Assembly: GCF_000016385.1 (NCBI RefSeq)
Contig: NC_009376.1
Coordinates: 2,057,077 to 2,121,076, forward strand
DNA length: 64,000 nt
Source: Pyrobaculum arsenaticum DSM 13514
Lineage (GTDB): Archaea > Thermoproteota > Thermoprotei > Thermoproteales > Thermoproteaceae
Direction: 5' to 3'
The translations under genes were made by a program, and so were the position numbers. Under the pieces are notes generated by a model. It was not told the DNA's origin. It made no database searches and saw nothing but the letters and a program-made list of their open reading frames with translations. Shown here piece after piece: positions 41,918-51,607 of the stretch. The first letter of the stretch is position 1. Each line of letters starts with the position of its first letter.

Positions 41918-42958
41918 ATGGGAGTAACTGAACTTGGGAAGCTTATTGGAAAAGAGGCGCGTAGGGAGGTCAAGTTGGAGGCCCTTGCAGGTAGGTGCGT
42001 AGCGCTCGATGCTTATAACGCTTTGTACCAATTTTTGGCGTCTATCAGACAGCCGGACGGTACTCCTCTTATGGATAGGGCAGGGCGTATCACCAGCCAC
42101 ATCTCGGGGCTGTTTTACCGCACGATTAACCTCATGGAGGCGGGTATTAAGCCCGTCTACGTCTTTGACGGAAAGCCTCCTGAGTTTAAGCTCGCCGAGA
42201 TTGAGGAGAGAAGAAAAGCTAAGGAGAAGGCCACAGAAGAGCTTGTAAGAGCGATAAAAGAGGGCAGGAGGGATGAGGTGGCTAAATATGCAAAAAGGGC
42301 GATATTTCTCACAAACGAGATGGTGGAAGACGCCAAGAAGCTATTGACGTATATGGGTGTTCCTTGGGTACAAGCCCCAAGCGAGGGGGAGGCGCAGGCG
42401 GCGTATATGGCCAGGAGAGGGCACTGCTGGGCTGTGGGGAGCCAAGATTACGACTCTCTACTTTTCGGATCGCCTAGGCTTGTCAGAAACCTCGCAACGT
42501 CGCCCAAGCGGAAGGTGGGCGATGAGGTGGTAGAGCTCTCCCCAGAAATTATAGAGCTAGATGCCGTCTTGAAATCCCTTCGCTTAAGGAGCAGGGAGCA
42601 ACTCATCGACTTGGCCATTCTGCTGGGCACCGACTACAACCCCGATGGGGTGCCGGGTATTGGACCCCAAAGGGCGCTCAAACTCATATGGGAGTTCGGC
42701 TCACTTGAGAAGTTGCTAGACACCGTTCTTAGGGGAGTGACATTTCCTATTGATCCTGTTGAGATAAAGAGGTTTTTCCTTAATCCGCCTGTGACAGATA
42801 CTTATACCACAGATGTGACAAAGCCAGACGACGCGAAGTTGAGGGACTTTCTCGTGCATGAGCACGATTTTGGTGAAGAGAGAGTTGAGAGAGCACTAGA
42901 AAGGCTGAAAAAAGCCATGGGCAAGTTAAGAACTTCGGCGCTGGACTCCTTCTTTTAA
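41918..42958 (+). CDS. fen: Flap endonuclease FEN-1
   Basis: FEN-1 removes 5' flaps during Okazaki-fragment maturation and repair. The 346-residue protein has the N region MGVTELGKLI, YVFDGKPPEFK, the I region APSEGEAQAAYMA with GSQDYDSLLFG, and the helix-hairpin-helix GTDYNPDGVPGIGPQRAL. The C-terminus TSALDSFF is a PCNA-interacting box. The PCNA gene is at 56263. GGTAATATAAATA lies about 29 bases before the ATG. Confidence 0.96.
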   Translation: MGVTELGKLIGKEARREVKLEALAGRCVALDAYNALYQFLASIRQPDGTPLMDRAGRITSHISGLFYRTINLMEAGIKPVYVFDGKPPEFKLAEIEERRKAKEKATEELVRAIKEGRRDEVAKYAKRAIFLTNEMVEDAKKLLTYMGVPWVQAPSEGEAQAAYMARRGHCWAVGSQDYDSLLFGSPRLVRNLATSPKRKVGDEVVELSPEIIELDAVLKSLRLRSREQLIDLAILLGTDYNPDGVPGIGPQRALKLIWEFGSLEKLLDTVLRGVTFPIDPVEIKRFFLNPPVTDTYTTDVTKPDDAKLRDFLVHEHDFGEERVERALERLKKAMGKLRTSALDSFF

Positions 42959-42959
42959 C

Positions 42960-43577
42960 ATGGCTAAAAAACTTGTCGACGATCTGGAGCGCGAAGGTGT
43001 TCTAAAAAGCGAGCGGGTGAAAAAGGCGCTTCTGTCAGTTCCAAGAGAGGAGTTCGTCATGCCCGAATATAGGATGATGGCATATGAGGATAGGCCACTT
43101 CCGCTATTTGCAGACGCCACTATCTCGGCCCCTCACATGGTGGCCATGATGTGCGAGCTAATAGAACCAAGACCAGGTATGAGTATCTTGGAGGTCGGGA
43201 CTGGGTCTGGCTACCACGCAGCTGTATGCGCTGAGGCCATAGAGAGGAGGGGTAAGGTATATACAGTGGAGATTGTGAAGGGGCTTGCTATTTATGCCGC
43301 GCAGAATCTAGAGAGACTGGGATATTGGGGCGTTGTGGAGGTTTTTCACAGCGATGGAAAGAGGGGGCTGGAGAAATTTGCGCCGTACGACGCAATTATC
43401 GTTACTGCGGCGGCCGCGTCAATACCATCTGCGCTTGTAAACCAGTTGAAAGACGGCGGTATCATGGTGATTCCCGTTGAGGAAGGATTTGGGCAAGTAC
43501 TTTACAAAGTGGTAAGGAGGGGAGAGAAGACGGAGAAGAAGGCCGTGACGTATGTGCTTTTCGTACCGTTGAGATAG
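42960..43577 (+). CDS. pcm: Protein-L-isoaspartate O-methyltransferase
   Basis: Pcm repairs isoaspartyl damage in aged proteins with SAM, which matters at high temperature. The 205-residue protein has SVPREEFVMPEYRMMAYED, the substrate-loop region ATISAPHMVAMMCELIEP and the SAM motif ILEVGTGSGYHAAVCAE (about residues 76-92). It starts 1 base after the fen stop, so the two are co-transcribed. It ends immediately beside the convergent aspS stop. Confidence 0.94.
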   Translation: MAKKLVDDLEREGVLKSERVKKALLSVPREEFVMPEYRMMAYEDRPLPLFADATISAPHMVAMMCELIEPRPGMSILEVGTGSGYHAAVCAEAIERRGKVYTVEIVKGLAIYAAQNLERLGYWGVVEVFHSDGKRGLEKFAPYDAIIVTAAAASIPSALVNQLKDGGIMVIPVEEGFGQVLYKVVRRGEKTEKKAVTYVLFVPLR

Positions 43578-44864
43578 CTAGGGCTCTACTCTATACCTGT
43601 CGCGGGGGTAAAGCGTCGCATGTCTCACGTTGTCTAGCCCAAGCAACGCCGCAACGAGCCTGTTAAATCCGAGCCCAAACCCCGCATGCGGGGGCATACC
43701 GTAGTCAAACACAGCGAGGTGGCTTTCGAAAAGCCTCGGGTCAAGCCCCCTCCTCTTCATTTCCTCTTCTAGTTCATCTCTTCTGTGCACTCTGGTGGCG
43801 CCTGAGGCTACTTCTATTCCGTTGATTATTAAGTCGTACGATTCGCTTTTGTCTCCCTCCTTCCGCTTCGTGTAGAACGGCCGGAGGGATGCTGGGAAGT
43901 GTACTAGGAAGTATACAGGTCCGTAAAACTTGGTTAACGCCTTCTGCATTTCTACGTTTAAGTCATCCCCCCAGCTGATCGAGTAGCCAAGTTGTCTCAG
44001 CCTCTCCACAGCCTCGTCGTAGTCTACTCTCGGAATCTTAGAGATCTCCAGCAACGGCTTTAAGCCCGCCTCTTCAAGCCTATGCGCGACTGTAGTAATT
44101 GTCGAGATGACGCGTTTAACCAGCTTCTCAAGTATGTCCATTATGTCGTTGTAGTCCATAAAGGCCGCCTCTGCGTCAACGGAGATGAACTCATTGAGGT
44201 GGTAGTCGGTGTTGTGCTTCTCGGCCCTGTAGGCGGGGCCTATTTCGAAAACCCTCTCAAGCGACGCCGTTAGTTGCTCCTTGTACAGCTGGGGGCTCTG
44301 GGAGAGATATGCAACTCTTTCAAAATACATAACTGGGAACAACTCCGCACCCCCCTCTGTGCTTGTGACGATGATCTTAGGGGTGAAGACCTCCACGAAT
44401 CCCTCTTCGTACATAACATCCCTAATAGCCCGCAGAATTGCCGACGCTGTAGAGAAAACAGCTAGATTCCGGGGCCTTTTCAAATCTACTGAGCGCCACT
44501 TTAGCCTTGTGGCGAGATCTGGAGTCTCTGACCAAATATCAAGTGGAAGAGGCTTCGCCTTGTTCAAAACCCAAATTTCCTCGGGGAATATCTCGACGCC
44601 GCTCTTTGCAATTTTGCTGGACTCCACAATGCCCTTTACTACAACAACGTCCTCCTTCCCCAGTTCTGAAAAGATCTTAAAAAGGTGATCAGGCGTCTTC
44701 CCCGCCTTCAGAGTAATCTGCACAAACCCCTCCCGGTCCCTAACCACAATGAACTTAATTTTCCCGAGATCTCTCAGCTCCCAAACCCAGCCCGCCACTA
44801 CGACGTTTGATCCGTGAAGCTCTGGAGTTACTTCCGATGTCCAGTGAGTCTTCTTGGGATACAC
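43578..44864 (-). CDS. aspS: Aspartyl-tRNA synthetase, archaeal type
   Basis: This class II synthetase has 428 residues. It has an N-terminal OB-fold anticodon-binding domain (VVVAGWVWELRDLGKIKFIV) and catalytic motifs including VEVFTPKIIVTSTEGGAELFPV, LSQSPQLYKEQL, FEIGPAYRAEKHNTDYHLNE and GFGLGFNRLVAALLGLDNVR. The archaeal form can be discriminating or can also charge tRNA-Asn; this cannot be decided from the window. Start GTG 44864 is about 25 bases after TTTTTTAATC. Confidence 0.95.
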   Translation of the reverse strand: MYPKKTHWTSEVTPELHGSNVVVAGWVWELRDLGKIKFIVVRDREGFVQITLKAGKTPDHLFKIFSELGKEDVVVVKGIVESSKIAKSGVEIFPEEIWVLNKAKPLPLDIWSETPDLATRLKWRSVDLKRPRNLAVFSTASAILRAIRDVMYEEGFVEVFTPKIIVTSTEGGAELFPVMYFERVAYLSQSPQLYKEQLTASLERVFEIGPAYRAEKHNTDYHLNEFISVDAEAAFMDYNDIMDILEKLVKRVISTITTVAHRLEEAGLKPLLEISKIPRVDYDEAVERLRQLGYSISWGDDLNVEMQKALTKFYGPVYFLVHFPASLRPFYTKRKEGDKSESYDLIINGIEVASGATRVHRRDELEEEMKRRGLDPRLFESHLAVFDYGMPPHAGFGLGFNRLVAALLGLDNVRHATLYPRDRYRVEP

Positions 44865-44891
44865 ACAGGAGAGTAAATGCCGATTAAAAAA

Positions 44892-45413
44892 CTACACCCT
44901 TAGTTCCCTCTCCTTCACAAGCTCCACTTTCACAGTGGCGCCTGAAATTTGGCTTATGATAGCTTGAAGCCGCTCTGGCTTTATTGGCAACCGCCTCAGC
45001 TCCCTCGACGGGATCTTAACTACAGTCTCAGTAGTGCCATCCGGTAACCACGACGTTGATATCGTAAGCAACTTGGCGGGGGATACAAGCTGCGCAATAA
45101 CCTCATTCACGCTTCCGTGTTCCACCACTTTGACGCTACGCCCAATTATGGAGGATAACTCTTTCTCTAACTGCATAAAGGCGCCGCGGGGGATCCTCTT
45201 TACGTTTCTAAGTAGTATAATTAATAAGTCGTCCACCTCGTATGACTTTACATATTCCACCTCCGATAAGTTCATTTTACGACTCACCTTTAATAAGGCG
45301 TCTGAGACCTCCACGTCGAGCCAGCTATACCTCCCGCTATCTATAAGCGACTGACACTTTTGGCACAGCACCCGCGTCTTTACGCAGAACTCGCAAAATG
45401 GTATCTTAACCAT
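44892..45413 (-). CDS. NusA-like KH-domain protein with N-terminal zinc knuckle
   Basis: The 173-residue protein begins MVKIPFCEFCVKTRVLCQKC, four cysteines suggesting a small zinc site. It then shows two KH-like segments (LIILLRNVKRIPRGAFMQLE, SSIIGRSVKVVEHG) and the C-terminal LPDGTTETVVKIP with RLPIKPERL. This matches the crenarchaeal transcription-elongation NusA-like protein distinct from the KH-only NusA at 25062. RNA binding during elongation is inferred. It is divergent from the radical-SAM gene over an AT-rich promoter. Confidence 0.75.
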   Translation of the reverse strand: MVKIPFCEFCVKTRVLCQKCQSLIDSGRYSWLDVEVSDALLKVSRKMNLSEVEYVKSYEVDDLLIILLRNVKRIPRGAFMQLEKELSSIIGRSVKVVEHGSVNEVIAQLVSPAKLLTISTSWLPDGTTETVVKIPSRELRRLPIKPERLQAIISQISGATVKVELVKERELRV

Positions 45414-45420
45414 TGGTCTG

Positions 45421-45441
45421 TTAATTTTAATGAATTAAAAA
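45421..45441. promoter_or_regulatory. AT-rich divergent promoter
   Basis: This AT-only run between the ATG at 45413 (minus) and the ATG at 45460 (plus) contains TTTTAATGAATTAAAA-like elements centred about 22-24 bases from each start. It probably drives both genes. Confidence 0.5.
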
Positions 45442-45459
45442 CTCTTACCAATACCCGTC

Positions 45460-47157
45460 ATGCGGCTTGCTGTAGTTGATGGCTACACAGACGAGCCGGC
45501 GGGTCTTGGAGTCCCGCCTTACCTGGACGTATATGCCAGGTATGTGGCCGGAGCCGCCGAGCTGGCGGGCGTCGAGACAGTTCACTACTTCACAATCGAC
45601 ACTCTCAGACAGGATTGGGCAAAGAGCTTGAGCCACCTCGCGGAGTACGATGTCGTAGTGGTGATCGCCGGCGTGACGACTCCCGGCAAATATCTAGGCG
45701 GCACTCCTATATCGCTAGATGAAATCCTTGACATCGGTCGCGTTGAGGGACCTGTGAGAATTCTAGGCGGCCCAGTGGCGAAGTTCGGATACGGAATAGA
45801 GGGAGGGACCGTGGCAGTCCCCCCCTCAAAGTTCAGGCGTTACTACGACGTTGTGGTATCAGGAGATGTTGACTTGGTGGTGTACAGAGCACTCACCGAA
45901 GGACTAGAAAAGGCGGTGCCTTCCGAAACACATAAAGACTTCTACTTGGTAGACGAATTTGCAGTACGGGGGGCAAAAATTGTCCTCCAGCACCCTAACT
46001 ACGGGAAGAACCTAATAGTAGAGCTGGAGACTTATCGATCTTGTCCTCGATATGTCACGGGGGGTTGTTCCTTCTGCACCACGGTTGCCTACGGGCCGGT
46101 TATAACTAGGTCAATTGAGGGAATAGTCAAGGAGGTAGAAGCACTTTACAAAGCCGGAGTGATGCATTTTAGACTTGGACGACAGGCCGACTTCTACACC
46201 TACATGGCGCACGACGTTGGGCGTGAGGATTTCCCGAGACCAAACCCCACTGCAATAGAGAGACTTCTCGTAGGGATTAGAAACGCGGCTCCTGGGCTGA
46301 GGACCCTTCACATAGACAACGTAAACCCCGGCACCGTGGCTAGGTGGAGGGAGGAGTCTATCCAAATCACGAAGTTGCTGGTGGAGTACGGCACGCCTGG
46401 AAACGTGGCGGCTATGGGGATTGAGAGCGCCGACCCCCGCGTGGTTAAAATCAACAATCTCAAAGTAGACACCGAGGAGGCGCTCGAGGCGGTGGCTTTG
46501 TTTACCAAATACGGATCCGCCAGGGGCCCAAACGGCATGCCGTATCTGCTAGCCGGCATAAATTTCGTCGCCGGTCTGCCAGGCGAGACCGAGGAGACGT
46601 ACCGCCACAATGTGGAGTTTCTAAAAGAGGTGCTGGCCAGGGGCCTGCTCGTGAGGCGCGTTAACATAAGGCAACTCCTGATTTTCCCCACATCGCGCCT
46701 GTGGCCAAAGGCGCGTAAGCTCACCTCAAGGCTTAGGGAGCACAAGAGGAGATTTCTCCTGTTCAAGAAGTGGGTTAGGGAGGTTTTTGACAGGGAGATG
46801 CTTAGGAGATTAGTGCCGCAGGGCACAGTGCTTAGGGAAGTCTTTACAGAAGTCCACTACCACAACGGCACCTACGCCAGGCAGGTAGGCTCCTACCCAC
46901 TCCTCGTGTACATACCCACCAGGTTGGAACTAGGCAGATACATCGACGTGGTGGTCGTCGACCACGGCTCGCGTAGCGTCTTGGCCCTGCCATATCCAGT
47001 CAACATAAACGTGGCCAATAAGCGAGTTCTCAGACACCTCCCGGGGATGACCAGGGATAGGCTAAAAGCTCTGGTTAGCGGAAGGCCCTTTAAGAGCCTA
47101 GACGAGTTAAAGCAGAAGGTGGGCGATGGGGAGTACCTCAACTACGTGTCGTTTTGA
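45460..47157 (+). CDS. Radical SAM protein with helix-hairpin-helix C-terminus (COG1031-like)
   Basis: This 565-residue protein has three parts. Its N-terminal Rossmann-like region (YDVVVVIAGVTTPGKYLGG) recalls a B12-binding fold. The radical SAM core has CPRYVTGGCSFC (about residues 195-206), spacing CX7CX2C instead of the classic CX3CX2C, and then FVAGLPGETEETY. The C-terminus has a helix-hairpin-helix (LRHLPGMTRDRLKALVSG, PFKSLDELKQKVGDGEYL). The combination matches the archaeal COG1031 family of unknown function. The HhH suggests a nucleic-acid substrate, possibly tRNA. Confidence 0.78.
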   Translation: MRLAVVDGYTDEPAGLGVPPYLDVYARYVAGAAELAGVETVHYFTIDTLRQDWAKSLSHLAEYDVVVVIAGVTTPGKYLGGTPISLDEILDIGRVEGPVRILGGPVAKFGYGIEGGTVAVPPSKFRRYYDVVVSGDVDLVVYRALTEGLEKAVPSETHKDFYLVDEFAVRGAKIVLQHPNYGKNLIVELETYRSCPRYVTGGCSFCTTVAYGPVITRSIEGIVKEVEALYKAGVMHFRLGRQADFYTYMAHDVGREDFPRPNPTAIERLLVGIRNAAPGLRTLHIDNVNPGTVARWREESIQITKLLVEYGTPGNVAAMGIESADPRVVKINNLKVDTEEALEAVALFTKYGSARGPNGMPYLLAGINFVAGLPGETEETYRHNVEFLKEVLARGLLVRRVNIRQLLIFPTSRLWPKARKLTSRLREHKRRFLLFKKWVREVFDREMLRRLVPQGTVLREVFTEVHYHNGTYARQVGSYPLLVYIPTRLELGRYIDVVVVDHGSRSVLALPYPVNINVANKRVLRHLPGMTRDRLKALVSGRPFKSLDELKQKVGDGEYLNYVSF

Positions 47158-47180
47158 CACAAAGGCATAAGACAAGCGCC

Positions 47181-47375
47181 TCAGCTACCAGATTCCCTAA
47201 GCTTGTAGATGACGTAGAGGGTAAAGATGACAAATGCAGACACGATGAATAGGAATAGGTTAATCTTTGCCTGGCCTATTGCGATGTCCGGAGTCTTGAG
47301 ACCTGAGACTGTGAGGACAATGAGGTACAGCGCAATTCCCAGGGAGAAACCTGCGTAGGCGTATATCAGCCTCAC
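47181..47375 (-). CDS. Small membrane protein, two helices
   Basis: From GTG 47375 this encodes 64 residues with two hydrophobic segments (YAYAGFSLGIALYLIVLTV; INLFLFIVSAFVIFTLYVI) and a charged tail. GTATAAATTTG is centred 26 bases upstream, which decides this start over an upstream one at 47444 that overlaps pth2. No family recognised. Confidence 0.65.
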   Translation of the reverse strand: MRLIYAYAGFSLGIALYLIVLTVSGLKTPDIAIGQAKINLFLFIVSAFVIFTLYVIYKLRESGS

Positions 47376-47403
47376 GGGCGGTGGGAAAAACGCAAATTTA
47401 TAC

Positions 47404-47760
47404 TTATCGATACAACCTAAGAGACCCAGTAACCTTGTCCACAACGTCGTCAGGGCCTGGCCCCACGCAGACGGCAGTTGGCGTGTTTGGCGGGAGTTCT
47501 GTAAGCCCCGCGTCCACCACCACCGCTGTGGGCAAGTCGAGCCTCTTCGCAGTTTCGTAAATCTGGTACAAGTGGGCGGCGTCCTCCGCCGCCAGCACCA
47601 CCTTTTTCTGCCCCTCGGTAAGCCACTTATCTAGCCACTTCCTCCACCTCACATCCCGCATCGCTAGTAATACACACTCCACAGCTGCGTGCCCTACCTG
47701 CGCCGCCGCTTTCCCGCAAGAAATCTCTAAATCCTTCCTAACAGCAATGGTCATTTTCAT
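47404..47760 (-). CDS. pth2: Peptidyl-tRNA hydrolase, archaeal Pth2 type
   Basis: Pth2 frees peptides from drop-off peptidyl-tRNA. From ATG 47760 it is 118 residues. It has VRKDLEISCGKAAAQVGHAAVE, KKVVLAAEDAAHLYQIYETA and TAVVVDAGLTELPPNTPTAVCVGP, and it ends VTGSLRLYR, all characteristic. An AT-rich AAATTTTTTACA 26 bases upstream supports this start rather than 47778. Confidence 0.95.
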   Translation of the reverse strand: MKMTIAVRKDLEISCGKAAAQVGHAAVECVLLAMRDVRWRKWLDKWLTEGQKKVVLAAEDAAHLYQIYETAKRLDLPTAVVVDAGLTELPPNTPTAVCVGPGPDDVVDKVTGSLRLYR

Positions 47761-47830
47761 ATGACCTAAAGTCGACATGTAAAAAATTTGTAAAGTTGCA
47801 ATATTTAAAAAAAGTTTTCAACTATGTGCT

Positions 47831-50800
47831 ATGAGAATAAAACCCATACTTACAGCATTGGTAATAACAATGGTAATCCTTTATGCCCAGTCTCTGAAAA
47901 CTACAGGCACAAACCCGGCGATCTTTGACACAAACGCGCCGGTGGTTGCCAAACTCGTTGTTTCTGACTTAAACTCGTTTGCATCTCAGTGGAAGGCGGC
48001 CCCGACTGTACGATTGATGAAAATAGCAAATAGAGATGTAAATGTCGTATCGCTTTCCATAAACGGCGTCCAGTTGTCTGGTAGAGTGGATGGCAATGTG
48101 GCATCGCTTTACTACAAGGGGCCAGCCGCGGCTTTGAAAAAAGTTGTGGAATCTCCATATGTCCAGTCCGTATACGTGAAGGCAATGCCGGAGATACCGC
48201 CTAAGGACTTCTTTACGGAGGTGCGCGATTTTGTGGAAAGGGGGGCGGGCACTCCGCAACCCACGCTCCCGCTCATGAGGGAGATAATCGGCGCCAGCAA
48301 AGTTGAACAGCTATTCGGCGTAAACGGCACCGGCGTGGTGATCGCCATAGTGGACACAGGCGTCGACTACGGTCACCTAGACCTCCAAGACGCACTGGCA
48401 TGGCTGATAAAGACTAAGGACAACAAGGAGATTATAGCCGCCTCAATAGCGATCTCCGGCACCACTCTCCAGTACAAGACGCTGAGGGGTCAGACAGCCT
48501 CGGTACCCCTTGATCAAGTAGCCTCAGTAGAGCCGCTTGTCCTCGACGCAGACGAGTCGCAGGTTATTCTCTTCCAGGGCTTTACGGCCTCTGGAGGTTA
48601 CTTGCCCACCAGCGGCAAGGCATTTAATGTAGTAGACGGACCCAGCCTCTACGACGTCACCGCATCTTGCAACTACGCAGTGGCGGGTCTGACAAGTAGG
48701 AGCGGCGTGTATAAATTTGGCATGACGTACTTGTACATTCCGTGGTACGGCGGCTATGTAAGTGTCGGCGTTGTGATGTATGACCCAGAACAGCCGGGCG
48801 TCTACACCGCGGCCCGTGTAGATATCAACAACAACTGCAACTTCTCTGACGACACGGAGCTGAGATACTTCGGCAATAGGCTTATTATAGACAACCCCAC
48901 GGCGCCTACTAGGAGCCTCGGCGTCGCCGGAGGCTACTTCTTCGACCGAGGCCTTTGGTTTGACTTCTACGCCAAGTTCTACCCCGGGTGGGACCTCTCC
49001 GGCAACTACCTCAGCATCTTCTACGACTTCAACGGCCACGGCACGGCCTGTAGCTCCGTGGCCGCGGGTAGGGGCAAGGCCACGTACAACCTGGGCTTGC
49101 TGGGTCCACAAAAGCTGAGGGGGATCGCCCCCGGCGCCAAGGTGCTCGGCGTTAAGGGACTGTGGTCGGGCATGGTGGAGCCCGGCATGATGTGGGCTGC
49201 CGGCTTCGACGTCGATAGCAACGGCCAGTGGTACTGGACTGGGCAGAAGAGGGCCCACGTCATTAGCAACAGCTGGGGCATCTCGACGTTCACATACGAC
49301 TATGCCGGCTTCGGCTACGATTTCGAGTCTGCAGTGGTCAACGCCTTAGCCGCGCCGAGGTTCCTCGACAGAAACTACCCGGGCATTGTAATAGTACATG
49401 CCGGCGGCAACGGCGGCTACGGCTTCGGCACCATCACAAGCCCCGGCGCCGCCGTAGGGGCCATCACCGTAGGCGCCGCCACCAGCGGACACTTCTGGCT
49501 AGCGATCGGCACTCCGTATAACGGCTTTAGGTGGGGCGACATAATCAGCTGGTCGCTGAGGGGGCCAACGCCAGCCGGCTACGTTAAGCCCGATGTAGTC
49601 AACGTAGGCGCCTTCGGCATTGCAACCTATCCAGTGGGCTGGGGCAGATACTACTACGGCACTCCCGAAGATTGGGATACCTTTGGCGGCACCTCGCAGG
49701 CGACGCCGCTAACAGCAGGCGTAGTTGCTCTTGTGCTCAGCGCGGTGGCCGACAGGGTTGATCCCGCCTCTGTAGATCCCTATCTGGTTAGGCAGTTCAT
49801 CACAAGCACCGCGGTCGACATAGGCTACACGCCGTTTACCGCAGGCCACGGCTTTGTAAACGCCACAGCAACCGTTATCGCGGCGCGCTCCTACTACGGC
49901 TTGCCGGCGCCAATCGCGCCCGTGGCGTTGATCCGTACGAATTCTGTATTCAACCCAGAAAACTCCTGGGATTTCCAGTGGAGGGTAAATATACCGCTAT
50001 ATTTCGGTTACTTATTGAACAACTTATTGACCACTCAGTGGACGTCTTATATACAGACCTATATCCCGCAACCTAACATCGGTATGACAAGCCTCTACCT
50101 AAGCACGACGCCAGGCGGCCAAGCAGTGGGGCAACTTGTGGTCACTTCGACAAATTGGGCGCTTTCTGTTAAAGCAGAGGCCTTTACGCTAACGCCGGTA
50201 TATAAGAAGTCTACGGTAATTAGCATACCGGTTAGGGCACTCGGAGGTTATTTCACAATGCAACAACTCGGCTTTGATGAAAACGTGTTGAAGCAGGCCG
50301 ATCTTGTGGTGTTTAGGATGTCTTACAGCTTCTCGGCATTCGACCCAGAGTTTAACTACGCACTTAACACGAGACCTGTTTTGTGGGTCTTCGGCTGGGC
50401 CGATCTCAACAACGATGGACAAATCTCCACTAACGAGCTCACGTGGCTGAACTACGGCTACCAACGCCATACGGTTACTGAGGTGCCAGTCTCGAAGCTA
50501 TCTGCAAAGCTCTTGCCTAATCAGAGGCTTGTGCTAAGAGTGGATGCACGCCCGGTCGCACCTCCATATCCCGCTACTGTGCCTGTAAATGTTGAGGTTG
50601 TTGCGTACAAGAGGACTCCGGCACCAGATGTACAGATAACGCCGACAAGCATAGTGCTGAAACCGCGCCAGAGCTTCACCTTTACAGTAGTTGTTAGAGC
50701 GCCTCCAAACGTCGCTCCCACTGCCTACGAAAGGCTTGTTGTCCTCACGATAAACGGCACGAGCTACGTAGTGCCTCTCAGCTATGTTGTGAGAGCAAGC

Positions 50801-51607
50801 GTCCCAGTGAACGCGGAGTATGTCCTAACCGCCGGGAGGTCTGACAGCTGGTACAACGTCAGCGAGGTGAGGGGTGGCAACGACTGGAGCTGGAGGTACG
50901 AGTCTGGGGACTGGCGCGTCTACTTCATCTCCACTCCGACACTTGCCAGAGGGCTTTACGTGGACTTCGCGTGGAGCTGTACCAACACGTCTATGATCGT
51001 CTACACATTGACAGACAGCGGGTTCTTTGCAGGTTATTTATGGAACCAGGGTGTCAGCTACCACCAGTATCTAGGCTCCGGGATATTTACATGGACAAGC
51101 ACCGGTGGCCAGGCTAGGATTGTGGCTCTCCCCTCCGCATCTTTCGCAGTGCCCATAAGCGTAAGCGGATTTGCCCACACAACTATGTCAGCCTCTTACC
51201 CCATCCGCGAGAGTAGGAGTTTTATCATTCTGGCGCGGACTTCGCTATACGGCGGCTGTGGCACCAGCGAGCCGATCAAGGGTGTGGTCAAGCCGTTTAT
51301 AGAGGGTAGAGATGCGCCGGTTTTAGCCACCACGTCGCCGTTTATAAGAGTTGCGCTTAGCAAGCCGCCCATAGACTACGACTTCGCCGTCAAGTTCGCT
51401 TCTGTACTCGGCGGTGGGTTCGTAGTACCTATGGCAACGATCAGCGGCGATTTAACCTTTAACATGTACTTCATAAGGACCCCGTTGTTTGTAGACTACG
51501 TCGCATTGCTCTACTCATCCAGATACGCGACGTGGTATAGGACTGGTGGGAATAACTTTGGCGGATATCCGTGGTACGCCGTTGAGGGGGTGTCTGTAAT
51601 TAGCTAA
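47831..51607 (+). CDS. Large secreted subtilisin-like protease (S8, pyrolysin/TPPII-like)
   Basis: This 1258-residue protein has an N-terminal signal peptide (PILTALVITMVILYAQS). The catalytic residues are Asp175 (AIVDTGVDYGH), His403 (FNGHGTACSSVAAG), Ser622 (GGTSQATPLTAGVVAL) and oxyanion Asn527 (HAGGNGGYG). The about 228-residue insert between Asp and His is typical of pyrolysin and tripeptidyl-peptidase II relatives. The long C-terminal region (about 690-1258) is beta-rich, probably for stability or cell-surface association, without a clear membrane anchor. It probably degrades external peptides. An AATATTTAAAAAAAG promoter precedes it. Confidence 0.92.
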   Translation: MRIKPILTALVITMVILYAQSLKTTGTNPAIFDTNAPVVAKLVVSDLNSFASQWKAAPTVRLMKIANRDVNVVSLSINGVQLSGRVDGNVASLYYKGPAAALKKVVESPYVQSVYVKAMPEIPPKDFFTEVRDFVERGAGTPQPTLPLMREIIGASKVEQLFGVNGTGVVIAIVDTGVDYGHLDLQDALAWLIKTKDNKEIIAASIAISGTTLQYKTLRGQTASVPLDQVASVEPLVLDADESQVILFQGFTASGGYLPTSGKAFNVVDGPSLYDVTASCNYAVAGLTSRSGVYKFGMTYLYIPWYGGYVSVGVVMYDPEQPGVYTAARVDINNNCNFSDDTELRYFGNRLIIDNPTAPTRSLGVAGGYFFDRGLWFDFYAKFYPGWDLSGNYLSIFYDFNGHGTACSSVAAGRGKATYNLGLLGPQKLRGIAPGAKVLGVKGLWSGMVEPGMMWAAGFDVDSNGQWYWTGQKRAHVISNSWGISTFTYDYAGFGYDFESAVVNALAAPRFLDRNYPGIVIVHAGGNGGYGFGTITSPGAAVGAITVGAATSGHFWLAIGTPYNGFRWGDIISWSLRGPTPAGYVKPDVVNVGAFGIATYPVGWGRYYYGTPEDWDTFGGTSQATPLTAGVVALVLSAVADRVDPASVDPYLVRQFITSTAVDIGYTPFTAGHGFVNATATVIAARSYYGLPAPIAPVALIRTNSVFNPENSWDFQWRVNIPLYFGYLLNNLLTTQWTSYIQTYIPQPNIGMTSLYLSTTPGGQAVGQLVVTSTNWALSVKAEAFTLTPVYKKSTVISIPVRALGGYFTMQQLGFDENVLKQADLVVFRMSYSFSAFDPEFNYALNTRPVLWVFGWADLNNDGQISTNELTWLNYGYQRHTVTEVPVSKLSAKLLPNQRLVLRVDARPVAPPYPATVPVNVEVVAYKRTPAPDVQITPTSIVLKPRQSFTFTVVVRAPPNVAPTAYERLVVLTINGTSYVVPLSYVVRASVPVNAEYVLTAGRSDSWYNVSEVRGGNDWSWRYESGDWRVYFISTPTLARGLYVDFAWSCTNTSMIVYTLTDSGFFAGYLWNQGVSYHQYLGSGIFTWTSTGGQARIVALPSASFAVPISVSGFAHTTMSASYPIRESRSFIILARTSLYGGCGTSEPIKGVVKPFIEGRDAPVLATTSPFIRVALSKPPIDYDFAVKFASVLGGGFVVPMATISGDLTFNMYFIRTPLFVDYVALLYSSRYATWYRTGGNNFGGYPWYAVEGVSVIS

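Noticed and set aside
47376..47444. N-terminal extension of the small membrane protein
   Set aside because: It overlaps pth2 and its own TATA element; GTG 47375 has ideal leaderless spacing.
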